DNA from: Paenibacillus spiritus
Lineage (GTDB): Bacteria > Bacillota > Bacilli > Paenibacillales > Paenibacillaceae
Reading direction: 5' to 3'
Assembly (NCBI RefSeq): GCF_008710135.1
Contig: NZ_VYKK01000005.1
Span: forward strand, 372,001 to 436,000
Length of the DNA stretch: 64,000 bases
Shown: in pieces, positions 42,540 to 51,383 of the stretch
Layout of the letters: the number at the start of each line of letters is the position of its first letter
Numbering within the stretch: position 1 is the first letter of the stretch
The notes under the pieces: generated by a model
What the model was told of the DNA's origin: nothing
The model's database searches: none
What the model saw: only the letters and a program-made list of their open reading frames with translations
Translations under genes and position numbers: made by a program

Positions 42540-43859
42540 TTAGCGGCTGCCGACCTTCACGGCCAGCAGCTTCTTCTCGGTCGGAATCAGCAGCACGCCT
42601 TCTCTGACCGCGACGTTGCCGAATTCGGCGTCGCCGGTCTGAATACGGCCGATCGCTTGACCGGTCCCGGCATTCATCACGTAGACGCTGCCGTCGGCCA
42701 AACCGGCGACGACCAGAGAATCAATGATCTGGACCCGCGTGAAGGCGGCGGGAAACCGGCCGTAGTCGATTCGGGAACCGTCGGCCAGACGAAGTCCGAT
42801 GAGGGAGTTCCCGCCGCTGAACAGCGCCAGCCCTTGCGCCGGTCCGGCGACCCAGGTGCCGTACTGCTCATAGCTGACCGGGCTGGCCTGCCCCGCGGAG
42901 TCCAGATCGTATCGGCGCAGAATGGCATCCCCTTGGTCAAGGTCGCCGTCGACGCTGTATAAGGAGGAACCTTCAAGCGTATTGCTGTAATTGGCCATCC
43001 GCCTTAGATCGGAGACCGGAATATACCGCCCTACAGGCGCTAATCCTCCGTTAAGCGGATTCAGCCGGTACAGGGAGACGAGATTTCCCGGAACCGCCTT
43101 CTTGGACTGCTGGATGGCCAGGCTGGTATTCTCTCGCAGCAGAAGTCCGCCTTTATAAGACCCGAGAATATCGTAAGGACCCTTCAGACTCCAGAGCTCT
43201 GTTCCGCGAGCGGCATTCAGCCCGAACCAGTGTCTGCTGACATTGTCGATGGTGCCGGAGACCATCAGGATTTTGCCGAACTGCCCGAACGGACCGCCGG
43301 CATACAGGTCCAGTTGGCTGTTGCTCCATAACAAAGCGCCGGTTACCGGGTTGAAGGCGGCCAACCCCATTCCTTCGTTGCTGAACAGCAGAGTGCCGTT
43401 CACCAACTGGAGATAGCTTCCCGCGTCCGAAGGGCGGAGCGGCGGTTTGACCGACCAAATCCGCTTGCCCGTCCGCGCATCGACTTTAACTACCTCCCGG
43501 GTGCGGCTGAGGTAGAACAGAGAGTTGGCCGTCATCGCTTCGGGCCGCCCCCCTTCCCGAACGGACCAGCGGATTTTCCCGGTTCGAAGCTCGGCGGCCA
43601 CCAATCTTTGGTTGTCCGCATAATAGACCATACCGTTTATCTCCGGCATGAAGTCGCTGTATAATCCGCTTCCGTTCGTCGCAGCCTGCCAGAGCGGCCG
43701 GATCAGCGGCGCGCTGACGGCGGCTTCGCTCGAGGAGGAAGCGGGAGCGGCCGAAGCCGCCGCGGCGGTATCACCGGAGGCAGGCCATGCGGCCAGCAGG
43801 GCGGATAGGCCGAGTGCGCCGAGCAGAACAAGGCGCGCTGGGAATTTTGTACCGGACAT
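42540..43859 (-). CDS. Secreted PQQ-binding-like beta-propeller protein
   Basis: 439 residues. Signal peptide (hydrophobic 10-27), Ala/Ser-rich linker to about 52, then a propeller of 7-8 blades with repeated A-x-x-x-x-T-G-x-x-x-W motifs: LRTGKIRWSV, ARTGKRIWSV, PVTGALLWSN, AARGTELWSL. These are outer-surface PQQ-like/BamB-like blades without evidence for PQQ itself; they usually act as scaffolds. It follows the ATPase gene by 71 bases on the same strand and may share its transcript. RBS AAGGAG upstream of ATG 43859. Confidence 0.88.
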   Translation of the reverse strand: MSGTKFPARLVLLGALGLSALLAAWPASGDTAAAASAAPASSSSEAAVSAPLIRPLWQAATNGSGLYSDFMPEINGMVYYADNQRLVAAELRTGKIRWSVREGGRPEAMTANSLFYLSRTREVVKVDARTGKRIWSVKPPLRPSDAGSYLQLVNGTLLFSNEGMGLAAFNPVTGALLWSNSQLDLYAGGPFGQFGKILMVSGTIDNVSRHWFGLNAARGTELWSLKGPYDILGSYKGGLLLRENTSLAIQQSKKAVPGNLVSLYRLNPLNGGLAPVGRYIPVSDLRRMANYSNTLEGSSLYSVDGDLDQGDAILRRYDLDSAGQASPVSYEQYGTWVAGPAQGLALFSGGNSLIGLRLADGSRIDYGRFPAAFTRVQIIDSLVVAGLADGSVYVMNAGTGQAIGRIQTGDAEFGNVAVREGVLLIPTEKKLLAVKVGSR

Positions 43860-43930
43860 CCAATCATCTCCTTACTCATCGTTACTCTTTGGACGCGCCG
43901 GAAATGATTTGGTTGCGGTCCGGATTTCAT

Positions 43931-44818
43931 TCAGGAAGGGAAGGAACGGTTGCCTTCAAATAAATACAGATAGACATCCTCAAGGTTGGGCTTAACGGAC
44001 TGCGCCTCCCACTCGGAGGGGCATTCGTCGCCGACGATGCGGACGCTGACTCCGTCGCCTTCGCTGAGGATATTGCTGACGTTGTACTTCCTCTGCGCCT
44101 GCTCCAGATCCTCGACAGGAATGTGGACCTCAAAAACCTTATCCCGCATCCGGTTCAGAATGGGCTGCGGCTCGTCCTGAATAACCAGCTGGCCCTGCTT
44201 CATCAAGATAATCTGCTTGGCGATGAACTCGATATCCGGCACGACATGGGTCGCGAGGATCACGATTTTGTTCATGGCGATCGTGGAGATGAAGTTGCGG
44301 ATGCGAATGCGTTCCTTGGGATCGAGTCCGGCCGTCGGCTCATCCAGTATGAGAATCTTCGGGTCATTCAGGAGCGCCTGGGCAATCAGAATCCGCTGCT
44401 TCATTCCGCCGGAATAGGAGCCGAGTCTTTTGTTGGCGTCCTGCTCCAGATTGACGATCTGCAACAAATGCCGGATGCGTTCTTCCGCCAGCGATTTGGG
44501 CAGACCTTTGAGGGCGGCCATGTACCACAGGAACCGCCGTCCGGTGAAATCCTCGTACAGCCCCTGCTGCTGCGGCATGTAGCCCAGAATATCGCGGTAG
44601 CTTTTGCCGAGCTCCGTTATGTTCTGTCCATTGAAGGTCACTTGTCCGGAGTCCGGCTTCAGGTTGTCGGTGATAATGTTCATCAGGGTGGACTTTCCGG
44701 CGCCGTTCGGACCCAGAATACCATAGACCCCGGGAGTCAGTTCCAGCGATAAATGATCCAGCGCTCTCTTCTTGCCTTTGTTGTAACGCTTGCTGATGTT
44801 ATGAATGGAGAGTTTCAT
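43931..44818 (-). CDS. ABC-2 type transporter ATP-binding protein
   Basis: 295 residues. Walker A GPNGAGKST (about 36-44), signature YSGGMKQR (about 134-141, first residue Y not L/S), Walker B ILILDEPTAGLDP, and an additional ~80-residue C-terminal domain (VFEVHIPVEDLEQAQRKYN...) typical of the drug/lantibiotic/bacitracin ATPases. ATG 44818 overlaps the permease 3' end by 20 bases (44799-44818), so the two subunits are coupled. An in-frame ATG at 44899 would extend deep into the permease gene. Confidence 0.92.
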   Translation of the reverse strand: MKLSIHNISKRYNKGKKRALDHLSLELTPGVYGILGPNGAGKSTLMNIITDNLKPDSGQVTFNGQNITELGKSYRDILGYMPQQQGLYEDFTGRRFLWYMAALKGLPKSLAEERIRHLLQIVNLEQDANKRLGSYSGGMKQRILIAQALLNDPKILILDEPTAGLDPKERIRIRNFISTIAMNKIVILATHVVPDIEFIAKQIILMKQGQLVIQDEPQPILNRMRDKVFEVHIPVEDLEQAQRKYNVSNILSEGDGVSVRIVGDECPSEWEAQSVKPNLEDVYLYLFEGNRSFPS

Positions 44819-47243
44819 TTCGTATTCGCTCCAATCGCCAGGAAATGGAATATCCTTTATAGCTGCCCCAGGATACCCAGCTGAGCAGGAGTCCTGCACA
44901 AGTCAGTACTCCCAGGTATCCCAATGTGTAGGAGAAGGAATGATCGGCGAGCTGGAAATAGAGCAGATGGACGCCGTTGAACGAAAAGGCTTGAATGCTA
45001 TCCAGTCCGGCGCTCTGGATAACCAGCGGGATGACACCGAGAGCCAGCGTGAGCAGAAGGGCCAGTGAATGTCTCTTCAGCAGAACCGACAGGGCCAGCG
45101 CAACCTGTACAAGAAGAAGAATTCCCCAGAGCTGCAGCATGGCCGTAACGATGACGAATTCCCGGATGCTGACCGACAGACCGAGATTGCCGTAGAGCTT
45201 AAGGCTCTGAATCGGAGCGTCCCAATCCAGCGGCGCATAGCCGTGAATTAAATTCAGGAATCGAGGTGCGCTGAGGATGGCCAGCATCCCGATCGCGAGC
45301 AGATAGGCAATCAGATGCTTGCTGCCGTACAACGAGAATCGCCCTTTGCGGGTGCTCCGGATCACAGATACCATTCCGTTCTTGTAATCCATGGTGAAGA
45401 GAGGCGTCAGGGTAAGCAGCAGAAGGCTGGAGTAGACGATTCCGACCATTTGGTCTCTGAAGCGATTCTGGAATAAGTAGTTGGACGAGATCTCATTGAC
45501 GAAGCTGCCGGTCAGGTGCCGGGAAGTCTGAAGCTGCGCCAAATGGCTGTACTGCTGGGCAACGCGTTCAAAAGCCTTGCTCTTAAGCTGGAACACTTCC
45601 AGTTCGCTCTTCTTGAGGCTGTATTGATGATAGGAGATCTTATGGCTACTGAAAGCCGATTCATTGTCGGCCATTTCCACGGGCAGATTGCGGAACCGCC
45701 CTTTCTCCGCTTCAATGAACTGAGCTTTCTCGGGAGTGAGCGGCCCTGCAAGCTGCTTGAGGTAAAGATTATAGAAGCTGTCGTCCTGATCAAAACGCAC
45801 CTCTTCCAGATTGACGGTATAGAAACCGACGATCAGGGCGATGACCATGTACAGGAGCCCCCTTCCGGTAATCAGCGCTTTATAGCTCTCGTGAACGAAC
45901 AGACGATTCGATCCCCGCTTGCTGCGGATTCGGGTGATGAAGAGCTGCCACCAGCGGTTCGGCGACGGCTGCAGGGAGGCGATGTTCTGCTTGATGTAGA
46001 CAGCCACGGAAGCCGCAGGCAGTGCGAGAATCAGAACGGCGATGCCCAGCAACGACAAGGGCAGGCGGTTCACGGGGTGGCCCCCTATGTTCAGATTATG
46101 GTACACGCCCAGCAGGCTGAAGGTATCATAGTAAGAGACCGGGTTCATGTATTTGAAGAATCCCAGAGACGATAAGGGATGAATGGCGACTTTAGCCAAA
46201 TAGCTGCTTACCAAGAGCAGCGCCAGAGTCAGGTAGATTTTGCCGGCATGATGGAGAGCGACAAAGACGACGGCGAACAGCAGAGCGAGCAGGGTGGAGG
46301 CCGCGACTTTTAATAGTACAAAATAAAGCAGATACTCCCGGACCGTGAGCAGCAAATCGCTGTACTTGAAAGGGAGCATGGACTGCACATACCGGGACAT
46401 ATCTCCGAATCCGTATAAAGAGTACGCGATCAAAAGGATGGAGCTGTAAAAGACGGCTGCCGCGGCAGCCGACAGAAGGGTAAGCGCAGCCAACTTGGCT
46501 GCGATGACAGGGAACCGCCCGTTCTTGCTGGTCCGGATTAGCTTCAGCAGTCCGGATTCCTTTTCCTGCAAGAAGATGTAGATACACAGAAGAAACAGAA
46601 CAACGCCCATGAACAGATCGGTTGTCGAATATTGGGTTCCCGATACAATCCCGTTCTCCAGCCCGCTCTTCAGCGGAATTCCTTCCAGATGTTTAAAATC
46701 AGCCGCCGTCTTCAGGATATTGCGGTAAGCGAAGGAGCCCTTCTTCTGGAAGACGGACACTGTCAGCAGCTCATCGGCCCGGTCCTGGATGCCGCTGACG
46801 TATTCTTTATACCCCTGCATGTTCTGGTATTGGGAGAACAGGAGGTTGGATGTAAACAAATCGGCCCGAAATTGATCCGGGTCCTTGCTGTAAGGACTTT
46901 TATCAAAACGTTCGACCAGATCAGGATGGTCCTGGATAAAGGAGCGAAGCAGTTCCTGGTAGCCTTGCGTCTCCAGATTTACGCGATAGACCACTAACGT
47001 ACCGAAGTCGCTCAGTTCTTGTTGGACCCGGCTCATTCTGGCGAGGGTCTCTTCTGACGAGCCTCCCTGGTATCGCTGCTCCCATTCCCGGTATTGATTC
47101 ATATGCTGGAGTAAATAATCGTCCGCTTTCGTTTGTTGGTTGTAATACAGAAATCCGTTGCTCAACAGAAAGAAAGGAAGGACCAGCCAAATTAGACGCT
47201 TACGGCTAACCTTGAACAACTCATACCGGATAAGCTTCAGCAT
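44799..47243 (-). CDS. Double-length ABC-2 permease (two fused halves)
   Basis: 814 residues, about twice a usual ABC-2 permease. The first half begins MLKLIRYELFKVSRKRLIWL, then a ~200-residue extracytoplasmic loop rich in charged helices, then a bundle of ~6 membrane segments. At about residue 445 a second, similar unit begins (NRLFVHESYKALITGRGLLYM..., again followed by a long charged loop and ~6 segments). This tandem organisation means one polypeptide can form the whole membrane pore with two ATPase copies. It starts 4 bases after the lipoprotein stop. The export substrate is unknown; the tiny peptide 1.3 kb upstream is a candidate. Confidence 0.85.
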   Translation of the reverse strand: MLKLIRYELFKVSRKRLIWLVLPFFLLSNGFLYYNQQTKADDYLLQHMNQYREWEQRYQGGSSEETLARMSRVQQELSDFGTLVVYRVNLETQGYQELLRSFIQDHPDLVERFDKSPYSKDPDQFRADLFTSNLLFSQYQNMQGYKEYVSGIQDRADELLTVSVFQKKGSFAYRNILKTAADFKHLEGIPLKSGLENGIVSGTQYSTTDLFMGVVLFLLCIYIFLQEKESGLLKLIRTSKNGRFPVIAAKLAALTLLSAAAAAVFYSSILLIAYSLYGFGDMSRYVQSMLPFKYSDLLLTVREYLLYFVLLKVAASTLLALLFAVVFVALHHAGKIYLTLALLLVSSYLAKVAIHPLSSLGFFKYMNPVSYYDTFSLLGVYHNLNIGGHPVNRLPLSLLGIAVLILALPAASVAVYIKQNIASLQPSPNRWWQLFITRIRSKRGSNRLFVHESYKALITGRGLLYMVIALIVGFYTVNLEEVRFDQDDSFYNLYLKQLAGPLTPEKAQFIEAEKGRFRNLPVEMADNESAFSSHKISYHQYSLKKSELEVFQLKSKAFERVAQQYSHLAQLQTSRHLTGSFVNEISSNYLFQNRFRDQMVGIVYSSLLLLTLTPLFTMDYKNGMVSVIRSTRKGRFSLYGSKHLIAYLLAIGMLAILSAPRFLNLIHGYAPLDWDAPIQSLKLYGNLGLSVSIREFVIVTAMLQLWGILLLVQVALALSVLLKRHSLALLLTLALGVIPLVIQSAGLDSIQAFSFNGVHLLYFQLADHSFSYTLGYLGVLTCAGLLLSWVSWGSYKGYSISWRLERIRNETLHS

Positions 47244-47247
47244 CGTT

Positions 47248-48501
47248 CTACTTCTCCATTTGAGTGATGACCGTGTCCGGGTGATCGGTTTTAATCAGCG
47301 TCTTAAACTTGGCTTTTCCAGAACCCAGTTCCTGTTTGTCCAAATAAGCGATGTAGCTGGCATCTTCTTTACGGTAGTGGGCAAACATGTAGCGATCATC
47401 TCCGGGCAATAGATTATGATCCTTGGGCAGAAAGGAAAGATCCACGGTATCGATCGGCTGATATTGCTGGTCGTATACGGTCATCCGATAGGCATCCGGA
47501 GCAGCCTTTAATTGTTCAGGTGTCATATAGATAGAGGCAGGTTGTCCAAATATGTACTTGTCTGCCGCATAATAAAAGGTAAAAAAATCCCGCTCGATCG
47601 GCAGCGGCGCTTCATGGTTCCCTTGCAGGTCGGCTTCGTAAATGACCCAAGACTTTGGATCCTTCACATCTCCGTAGAACTTGTTAAAGATCAATCTGTC
47701 GTGGAGAATTCCAACTAGTGCGCAGTTTGCTTTTGGATCCCCGGTGAACATTCCGGTGACTGTTTCGTCTTGGATATCATATCTAAATGTCCGATAAAGA
47801 TTAGCCCCATTCTGGATGCCGGCCTCCAGAAAATAGACATTCTTGCCGTATGGAATAATGTCGCCGATGCTTCCTTTCTCCAGTTTGCCCAGGTACACCT
47901 GCTTAGGCTTGGCGAACCTTTTGTTCAGATCATACTGGAAGATCTGATATTTCCCGTCGGAATTTACGTCAAAATCCTGGGAGGAATAATAGACAATTCC
48001 GCGATGAATGGCGATTGCCATAGGACGAAATTTGAATTCAAGCACCTTGGTTCGCTTGGTTCCGTCGAGAGACAGACGGATAAGTGAATACCGGGTTACC
48101 GCCCGGTCCTTGTCCAGCACTTGTGCAGATTCCAGTACATATAAATGGTGATCGTTGTAGGCCAGGAATCCGCCGAATAATCCATCCAGGTTGGAGACGT
48201 AGGCGTTACAGTTGCTGATGGGGGCGGTAGCGGTCTGCTTCAAGCAGTCCGACTCAGGCCGATTATCCAGCAGAACGGGCTTCATGGCACCTTTGTCCAT
48301 ATAATAGATGTAGTTATTGTTCAAAAAGTAATAGCCGGTGTCGCTTTCTCCACTTTGTATGGCGCGACCTTGCTCAAGGAGAAAGTATTGATAATCCGTA
48401 TCCGGATTATAGGTATCGCTGTAATCCTTAGCTTCGCCGCAGCTTGACAGGATGAGGAGCATGAATCCGAACAGGCTTGCAAGGAGAACGATTTTCTTCA
48501 T
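47248..48501 (-). CDS. Lipoprotein with propeller-like repeats (DUF5050-type)
   Basis: 417 residues. Signal peptide with lipobox LSSC, Cys21 lipidated. The mature part has repeating short strands, e.g. GYYFLNNNYIYYMDKG, GFLAYNDHHLYVLES and GIVYYSSQDF, a pattern of low-identity beta-propeller blades as in DUF5050/TolB-like sensors. Stop lies 4 bases before the permease start, so it is part of the same unit and presumably an extracellular accessory or substrate-receiving subunit. RBS GGAGGGG before ATG 48501. Confidence 0.8.
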   Translation of the reverse strand: MKKIVLLASLFGFMLLILSSCGEAKDYSDTYNPDTDYQYFLLEQGRAIQSGESDTGYYFLNNNYIYYMDKGAMKPVLLDNRPESDCLKQTATAPISNCNAYVSNLDGLFGGFLAYNDHHLYVLESAQVLDKDRAVTRYSLIRLSLDGTKRTKVLEFKFRPMAIAIHRGIVYYSSQDFDVNSDGKYQIFQYDLNKRFAKPKQVYLGKLEKGSIGDIIPYGKNVYFLEAGIQNGANLYRTFRYDIQDETVTGMFTGDPKANCALVGILHDRLIFNKFYGDVKDPKSWVIYEADLQGNHEAPLPIERDFFTFYYAADKYIFGQPASIYMTPEQLKAAPDAYRMTVYDQQYQPIDTVDLSFLPKDHNLLPGDDRYMFAHYRKEDASYIAYLDKQELGSGKAKFKTLIKTDHPDTVITQMEK

Positions 48502-48563
48502 TGGTATTCCCCTCCATAATCAATAACAGGAATTCGAACGCATTTCGGCGAACGAATTCCTGT

Positions 48564-48647
48564 TCAGACGGCGAACGAGGAACCCAAGAAAGACAGCGAA
48601 GCGGTAAGGATCAGTCCTGCCAACAAACCTTTGCTCATTTTCTTCAA
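48564..48647 (-). CDS. 27-residue hydrophobic peptide, first gene of the ABC cassette
   Basis: Read on the minus strand: TTG 48647, then KKMSKGLLAGLILTASLS, ending SFLGSSFAV and TGA at 48566-48564. A very good ribosome site (GGGAGGT, six bases before TTG) and a promoter at 48789-48817 support expression. The sequence is a basic N-terminus plus a hydrophobic, Ser/Gly-ended core: it looks like a bare signal peptide or a membrane-active/pheromone peptide. No Cys, so not AgrD-like or lantibiotic. It lies 63 bases before the lipoprotein gene. Alternatively it is a leader ORF without its own function. Confidence 0.5.
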   Translation of the reverse strand: MKKMSKGLLAGLILTASLSFLGSSFAV

Positions 48648-48999
48648 TTTTGCTACCTCCCAAGAATAGTAGTTACAAGTTTTCGCATTCTTTCGTATGT
48701 AGGCTCTCGATGCCAGGAAAAGGTTCTGTACGCTGGCCGGCGGTACACATTTCTGCTGCGCAAACGTTTTCTTTTGCTCAGCAACCCAATAATACCAAAT
48801 TATCTCATTTAAAACAATAGGTTGATCACTCATTATTTATGCGGTTTATATAAAAATATGTAAATTTATCATGGAAAGAGCAACTGTTCATATTAAATAT
48901 TATGTAAACATATAGCTGGTAAAGCAGGCGAGAATGAATGATCCCGCCTGTTCCAGCGATAATTCCCCGTGTCTCGGCTTCGGGGAAGATACGCGCTTT
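48648..48999. other. Intergenic region upstream of the ABC cassette and downstream of the amino-acid exporter
   Basis: 352 bases. Besides the cassette promoter it holds TAAATATTATGTAAAC (48894-48909, same 16-mer as at 24474-24489) and two hairpins after the exporter stop: 48925-48930 with 48945-48950, and 48963-48969 with 48981-48987. Either could be a weak terminator. No gene seen. Confidence 0.5.
48789..48817 (-). promoter_or_regulatory. Sigma-A promoter of the peptide/ABC cassette
   Basis: On the minus strand TTGTTT (48817-48812), 17-base spacer, TATTAT (48794-48789). A ~140-base leader separates it from the 27-residue ORF. Confidence 0.6.
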
Positions 49000-50322
49000 C
49001 TAGCCGGTTTCGGTATGTCCAGCCGACTCCTCCTGCCGTTCCGTTATCTGGTGTGCATGGCGTATCCGTCTCTCCTTATAAAGAAGGAACCCGACAAAAA
49101 AGACAATGATGACGAGCGGATAAGCAATCGCTCTGCCCGTGAACGGGAACACCGCCGCTGTCGCCGCAAAGGAAATCCAGCTGATGGCTACACCCAGGCG
49201 GCTCCCCTTTAATAACCGGATTCCAGCCGCGCAGCCTCCGATATAAGTCAGAATGAAAGTGGCGTTCGGAAATTGAATCAGCTGCGAGAGGGAGACAGCG
49301 CCGGTGCCGTAGAGGGCCATCACGAGGGTGAAACACAACAGCAGAAACAGCAGCGCTCCGGTCGGCGTTCCCCGCGAAGCCGAGAGCTTGCCCATCCAGC
49401 CGGGGGCGCTTCCTTGGCGCGCCAGCGCATACGCTACGCGTGAGGCGGCGCCGACATAAGCAATGATGGTAGCGGCGCAGATGAACATGCCGGTCAATCC
49501 TGCAATGAGACCGCCCCAAGCCCCGAGCGGCTCGCTGATGATCCGGACGAGCGAAGCGTCTGAGGCTCCCCCGGTATAACTGGCGGTGCCTACAACAGCC
49601 AGAGCGGAGAGGAAATACAGAACTCCGACTACCAGCGCGGCAATGGTAACGCCTTGGATCGCAGCCCGTCTGGGATCGCTGAATTCCTCCGAGAGATGGG
49701 AGACCGCTTCCCAGCCGATGAAGCACCAGAACAGGATCGCGGCGGACTGTCCCACGCTTCCGTAGCCATGCGGGGCGAAGGGGGTGAAGTTCTGCGAATG
49801 TATCTCCGGCAGCGCGGCGGCAAAAGCGAATACGAGCACCGCCACGATGGCGATGACGACGGCGATTTGGACTTTGCCGGCCAGCTGCATGCCGATGATG
49901 TTCATGCCAAGCCCCGCTGCCAGAATGGCAATGGCCAGCAGCAGCCGAACCGGCTCGCCCCACCCCATGGCGGCGGACATATAGCCGGCGCCGGTGAGGG
50001 CGGCGACCGGGGCGCCGATCGGAACGGACATGAGAAAGAACCAGCCGACCAGTGTCCCGGCCTTGCGCCCGAAGGCCAGCGTCACGAAGTGGGAGACTCC
50101 GCCTGCGTTCGGATATTGGGCCGACAGGAGACCCATGGACAGCGCCAGCGGCAGGATCAGCAGAACCATGAATCCCCAGGCCAGCAGCGAAGCCGGGCCG
50201 GCCATTTCCGCAGCGAGTCCCGGAACAATCAGCACGCCCGACCCCAGAACGGAGCTGATATAGAGAGCGACCGCCTGAGGCAGTCCGATTGTAGATTTCA
50301 AGGAAGGGGATGAAGTAGTCAT
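49000..50322 (-). CDS. APC-superfamily amino-acid transporter, YjeH-type exporter
   Basis: 440 residues with ~12 membrane segments. The N-terminus GLPQAVALYISSVLGSGVLIVPGLAAEMAGPAS and the Tyr-Pro-Asn-AGGVSHFVTLAFG motif are those of E. coli YjeH, which exports methionine and branched-chain amino acids. The cytoplasmic tail is charged. RBS AGGAGG before ATG 50322. It is divergent from a LysR-type gene, the usual arrangement of amino-acid exporters with their activators (compare LysE/LysG). Confidence 0.88.
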   Translation of the reverse strand: MTTSSPSLKSTIGLPQAVALYISSVLGSGVLIVPGLAAEMAGPASLLAWGFMVLLILPLALSMGLLSAQYPNAGGVSHFVTLAFGRKAGTLVGWFFLMSVPIGAPVAALTGAGYMSAAMGWGEPVRLLLAIAILAAGLGMNIIGMQLAGKVQIAVVIAIVAVLVFAFAAALPEIHSQNFTPFAPHGYGSVGQSAAILFWCFIGWEAVSHLSEEFSDPRRAAIQGVTIAALVVGVLYFLSALAVVGTASYTGGASDASLVRIISEPLGAWGGLIAGLTGMFICAATIIAYVGAASRVAYALARQGSAPGWMGKLSASRGTPTGALLFLLLCFTLVMALYGTGAVSLSQLIQFPNATFILTYIGGCAAGIRLLKGSRLGVAISWISFAATAAVFPFTGRAIAYPLVIIVFFVGFLLYKERRIRHAHQITERQEESAGHTETG

Positions 50323-50358
50323 TATGGGAAGCCTCCTGATCTTGTCATTTATTCAAGC

Positions 50359-50369
50359 TTATCAGATAA
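50359..50369. promoter_or_regulatory. Candidate LysR-type binding site
   Basis: TTATCAGATAA, a perfect 5-1-5 palindrome with the T-N9-A ends of LysR-type operators, midway in the 116-base divergent region. Confidence 0.45.
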
Positions 50370-50438
50370 TAGATCCATTGGAAAAACAGAAACTTTCAAT
50401 TCAATCCATTCAAAATTCCGATGGAAGGAGGCCCATCT

Positions 50439-51383
50439 ATGGAATCAAGGCATCTGTTTACTTTTCTGGTAGTGGTGGAGACGGGAAGCTTCACCCGGGC
50501 AGCCGCCAAGCTCGGGTATGCCCAGTCCAGCATTACGGCCCAGATTCAGTCGCTGGAGCAGGAGCTTGGACAGCCGTTGTTCGACCGGATCGGCAAACGC
50601 ATCCTGCTGACCGATGCCGGCTCCAGACTTTTGCCGTTTGCCCAGGAAATCGCCAAGATGCACTCTCTTGCCGAGGATGCCGTCCGCTCGCAGAGTCGGA
50701 TTGGCGGTTCCTTAAAGATTGGCGCACCGGAATCGCTGGCCGTCTACCGTCTGCCAGATGTGATTCGCGACTTCCGCAGCCGCTATCCGGGGGTCGAGCT
50801 GGTCCTGAAACCAGGTCCCTGCGGGCATCTGCTTGACCTGGCGCGGACCGGAGAGCTGGACCTGGCGCTGATTCTCCAGCCAGTCACGGAAGACCGGGAC
50901 CTGGAGATTGCGACGCTGATTCAGGAGGACATGGCGCTTGTCGCACCGCCCGGTCATCCCCTCGGCAAGAAGGACAAGGTGGAGCCCGCCCATTTAATAG
51001 AAGAAACCCTTCTGCACACCGAGTCGGGCTGCTCTTACCGGCTGCTGTTCGAGCAGTATTTGAACCGTCACGGCGTGTTCCCTGACCCGCAGATGGAATT
51101 CTGGAGCATTGAAGCCATCAAGCAGTGCGCTATGGCGGGACTGGGCCTTGCCTTCCTGCCCATGGTAGCGGTGCGAAGCGAGCTGGAGGATGGCCGCCTC
51201 CTCGCGCTGGACTGGGACGATACCGATCAGCGCGTAGCTACCCAGGTCGCCTGCCACCGCAAGAAATGGAGATCCCCGGCGCTTGGTGAATTTCTGAGAA
51301 CGCTCCACGACCATGCAGGGCGTTGGCGGAGCGAAGCGTTGGCCTTGGCATCCGGGAGAGGAGAGGAAGCAGGATGGAAATGA
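50439..51383 (+). CDS. LysR-family transcriptional regulator
   Basis: 314 residues. N-terminal winged helix ([44 protein letters not shown], residues 1-44) and the effector domain of the PBP2 fold. ATG 50439 follows AAGGAGG; the in-frame ATG 50421 does not. It probably activates the divergent YjeH-type exporter in response to an amino acid. The 3' end overlaps the next gene by 10 bases. Confidence 0.92.
   Translation: MESRHLFTFLVVVETGSFTRAAAKLGYAQSSITAQIQSLEQELGQPLFDRIGKRILLTDAGSRLLPFAQEIAKMHSLAEDAVRSQSRIGGSLKIGAPESLAVYRLPDVIRDFRSRYPGVELVLKPGPCGHLLDLARTGELDLALILQPVTEDRDLEIATLIQEDMALVAPPGHPLGKKDKVEPAHLIEETLLHTESGCSYRLLFEQYLNRHGVFPDPQMEFWSIEAIKQCAMAGLGLAFLPMVAVRSELEDGRLLALDWDDTDQRVATQVACHRKKWRSPALGEFLRTLHDHAGRWRSEALALASGRGEEAGWK

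Noticed and set aside
48564..48647. AgrD-like cyclic peptide or lantibiotic precursor
   Set aside because: The 27-residue product has no Cys and no conserved acidic C-terminal tail; no modification enzyme or AgrB is adjacent.
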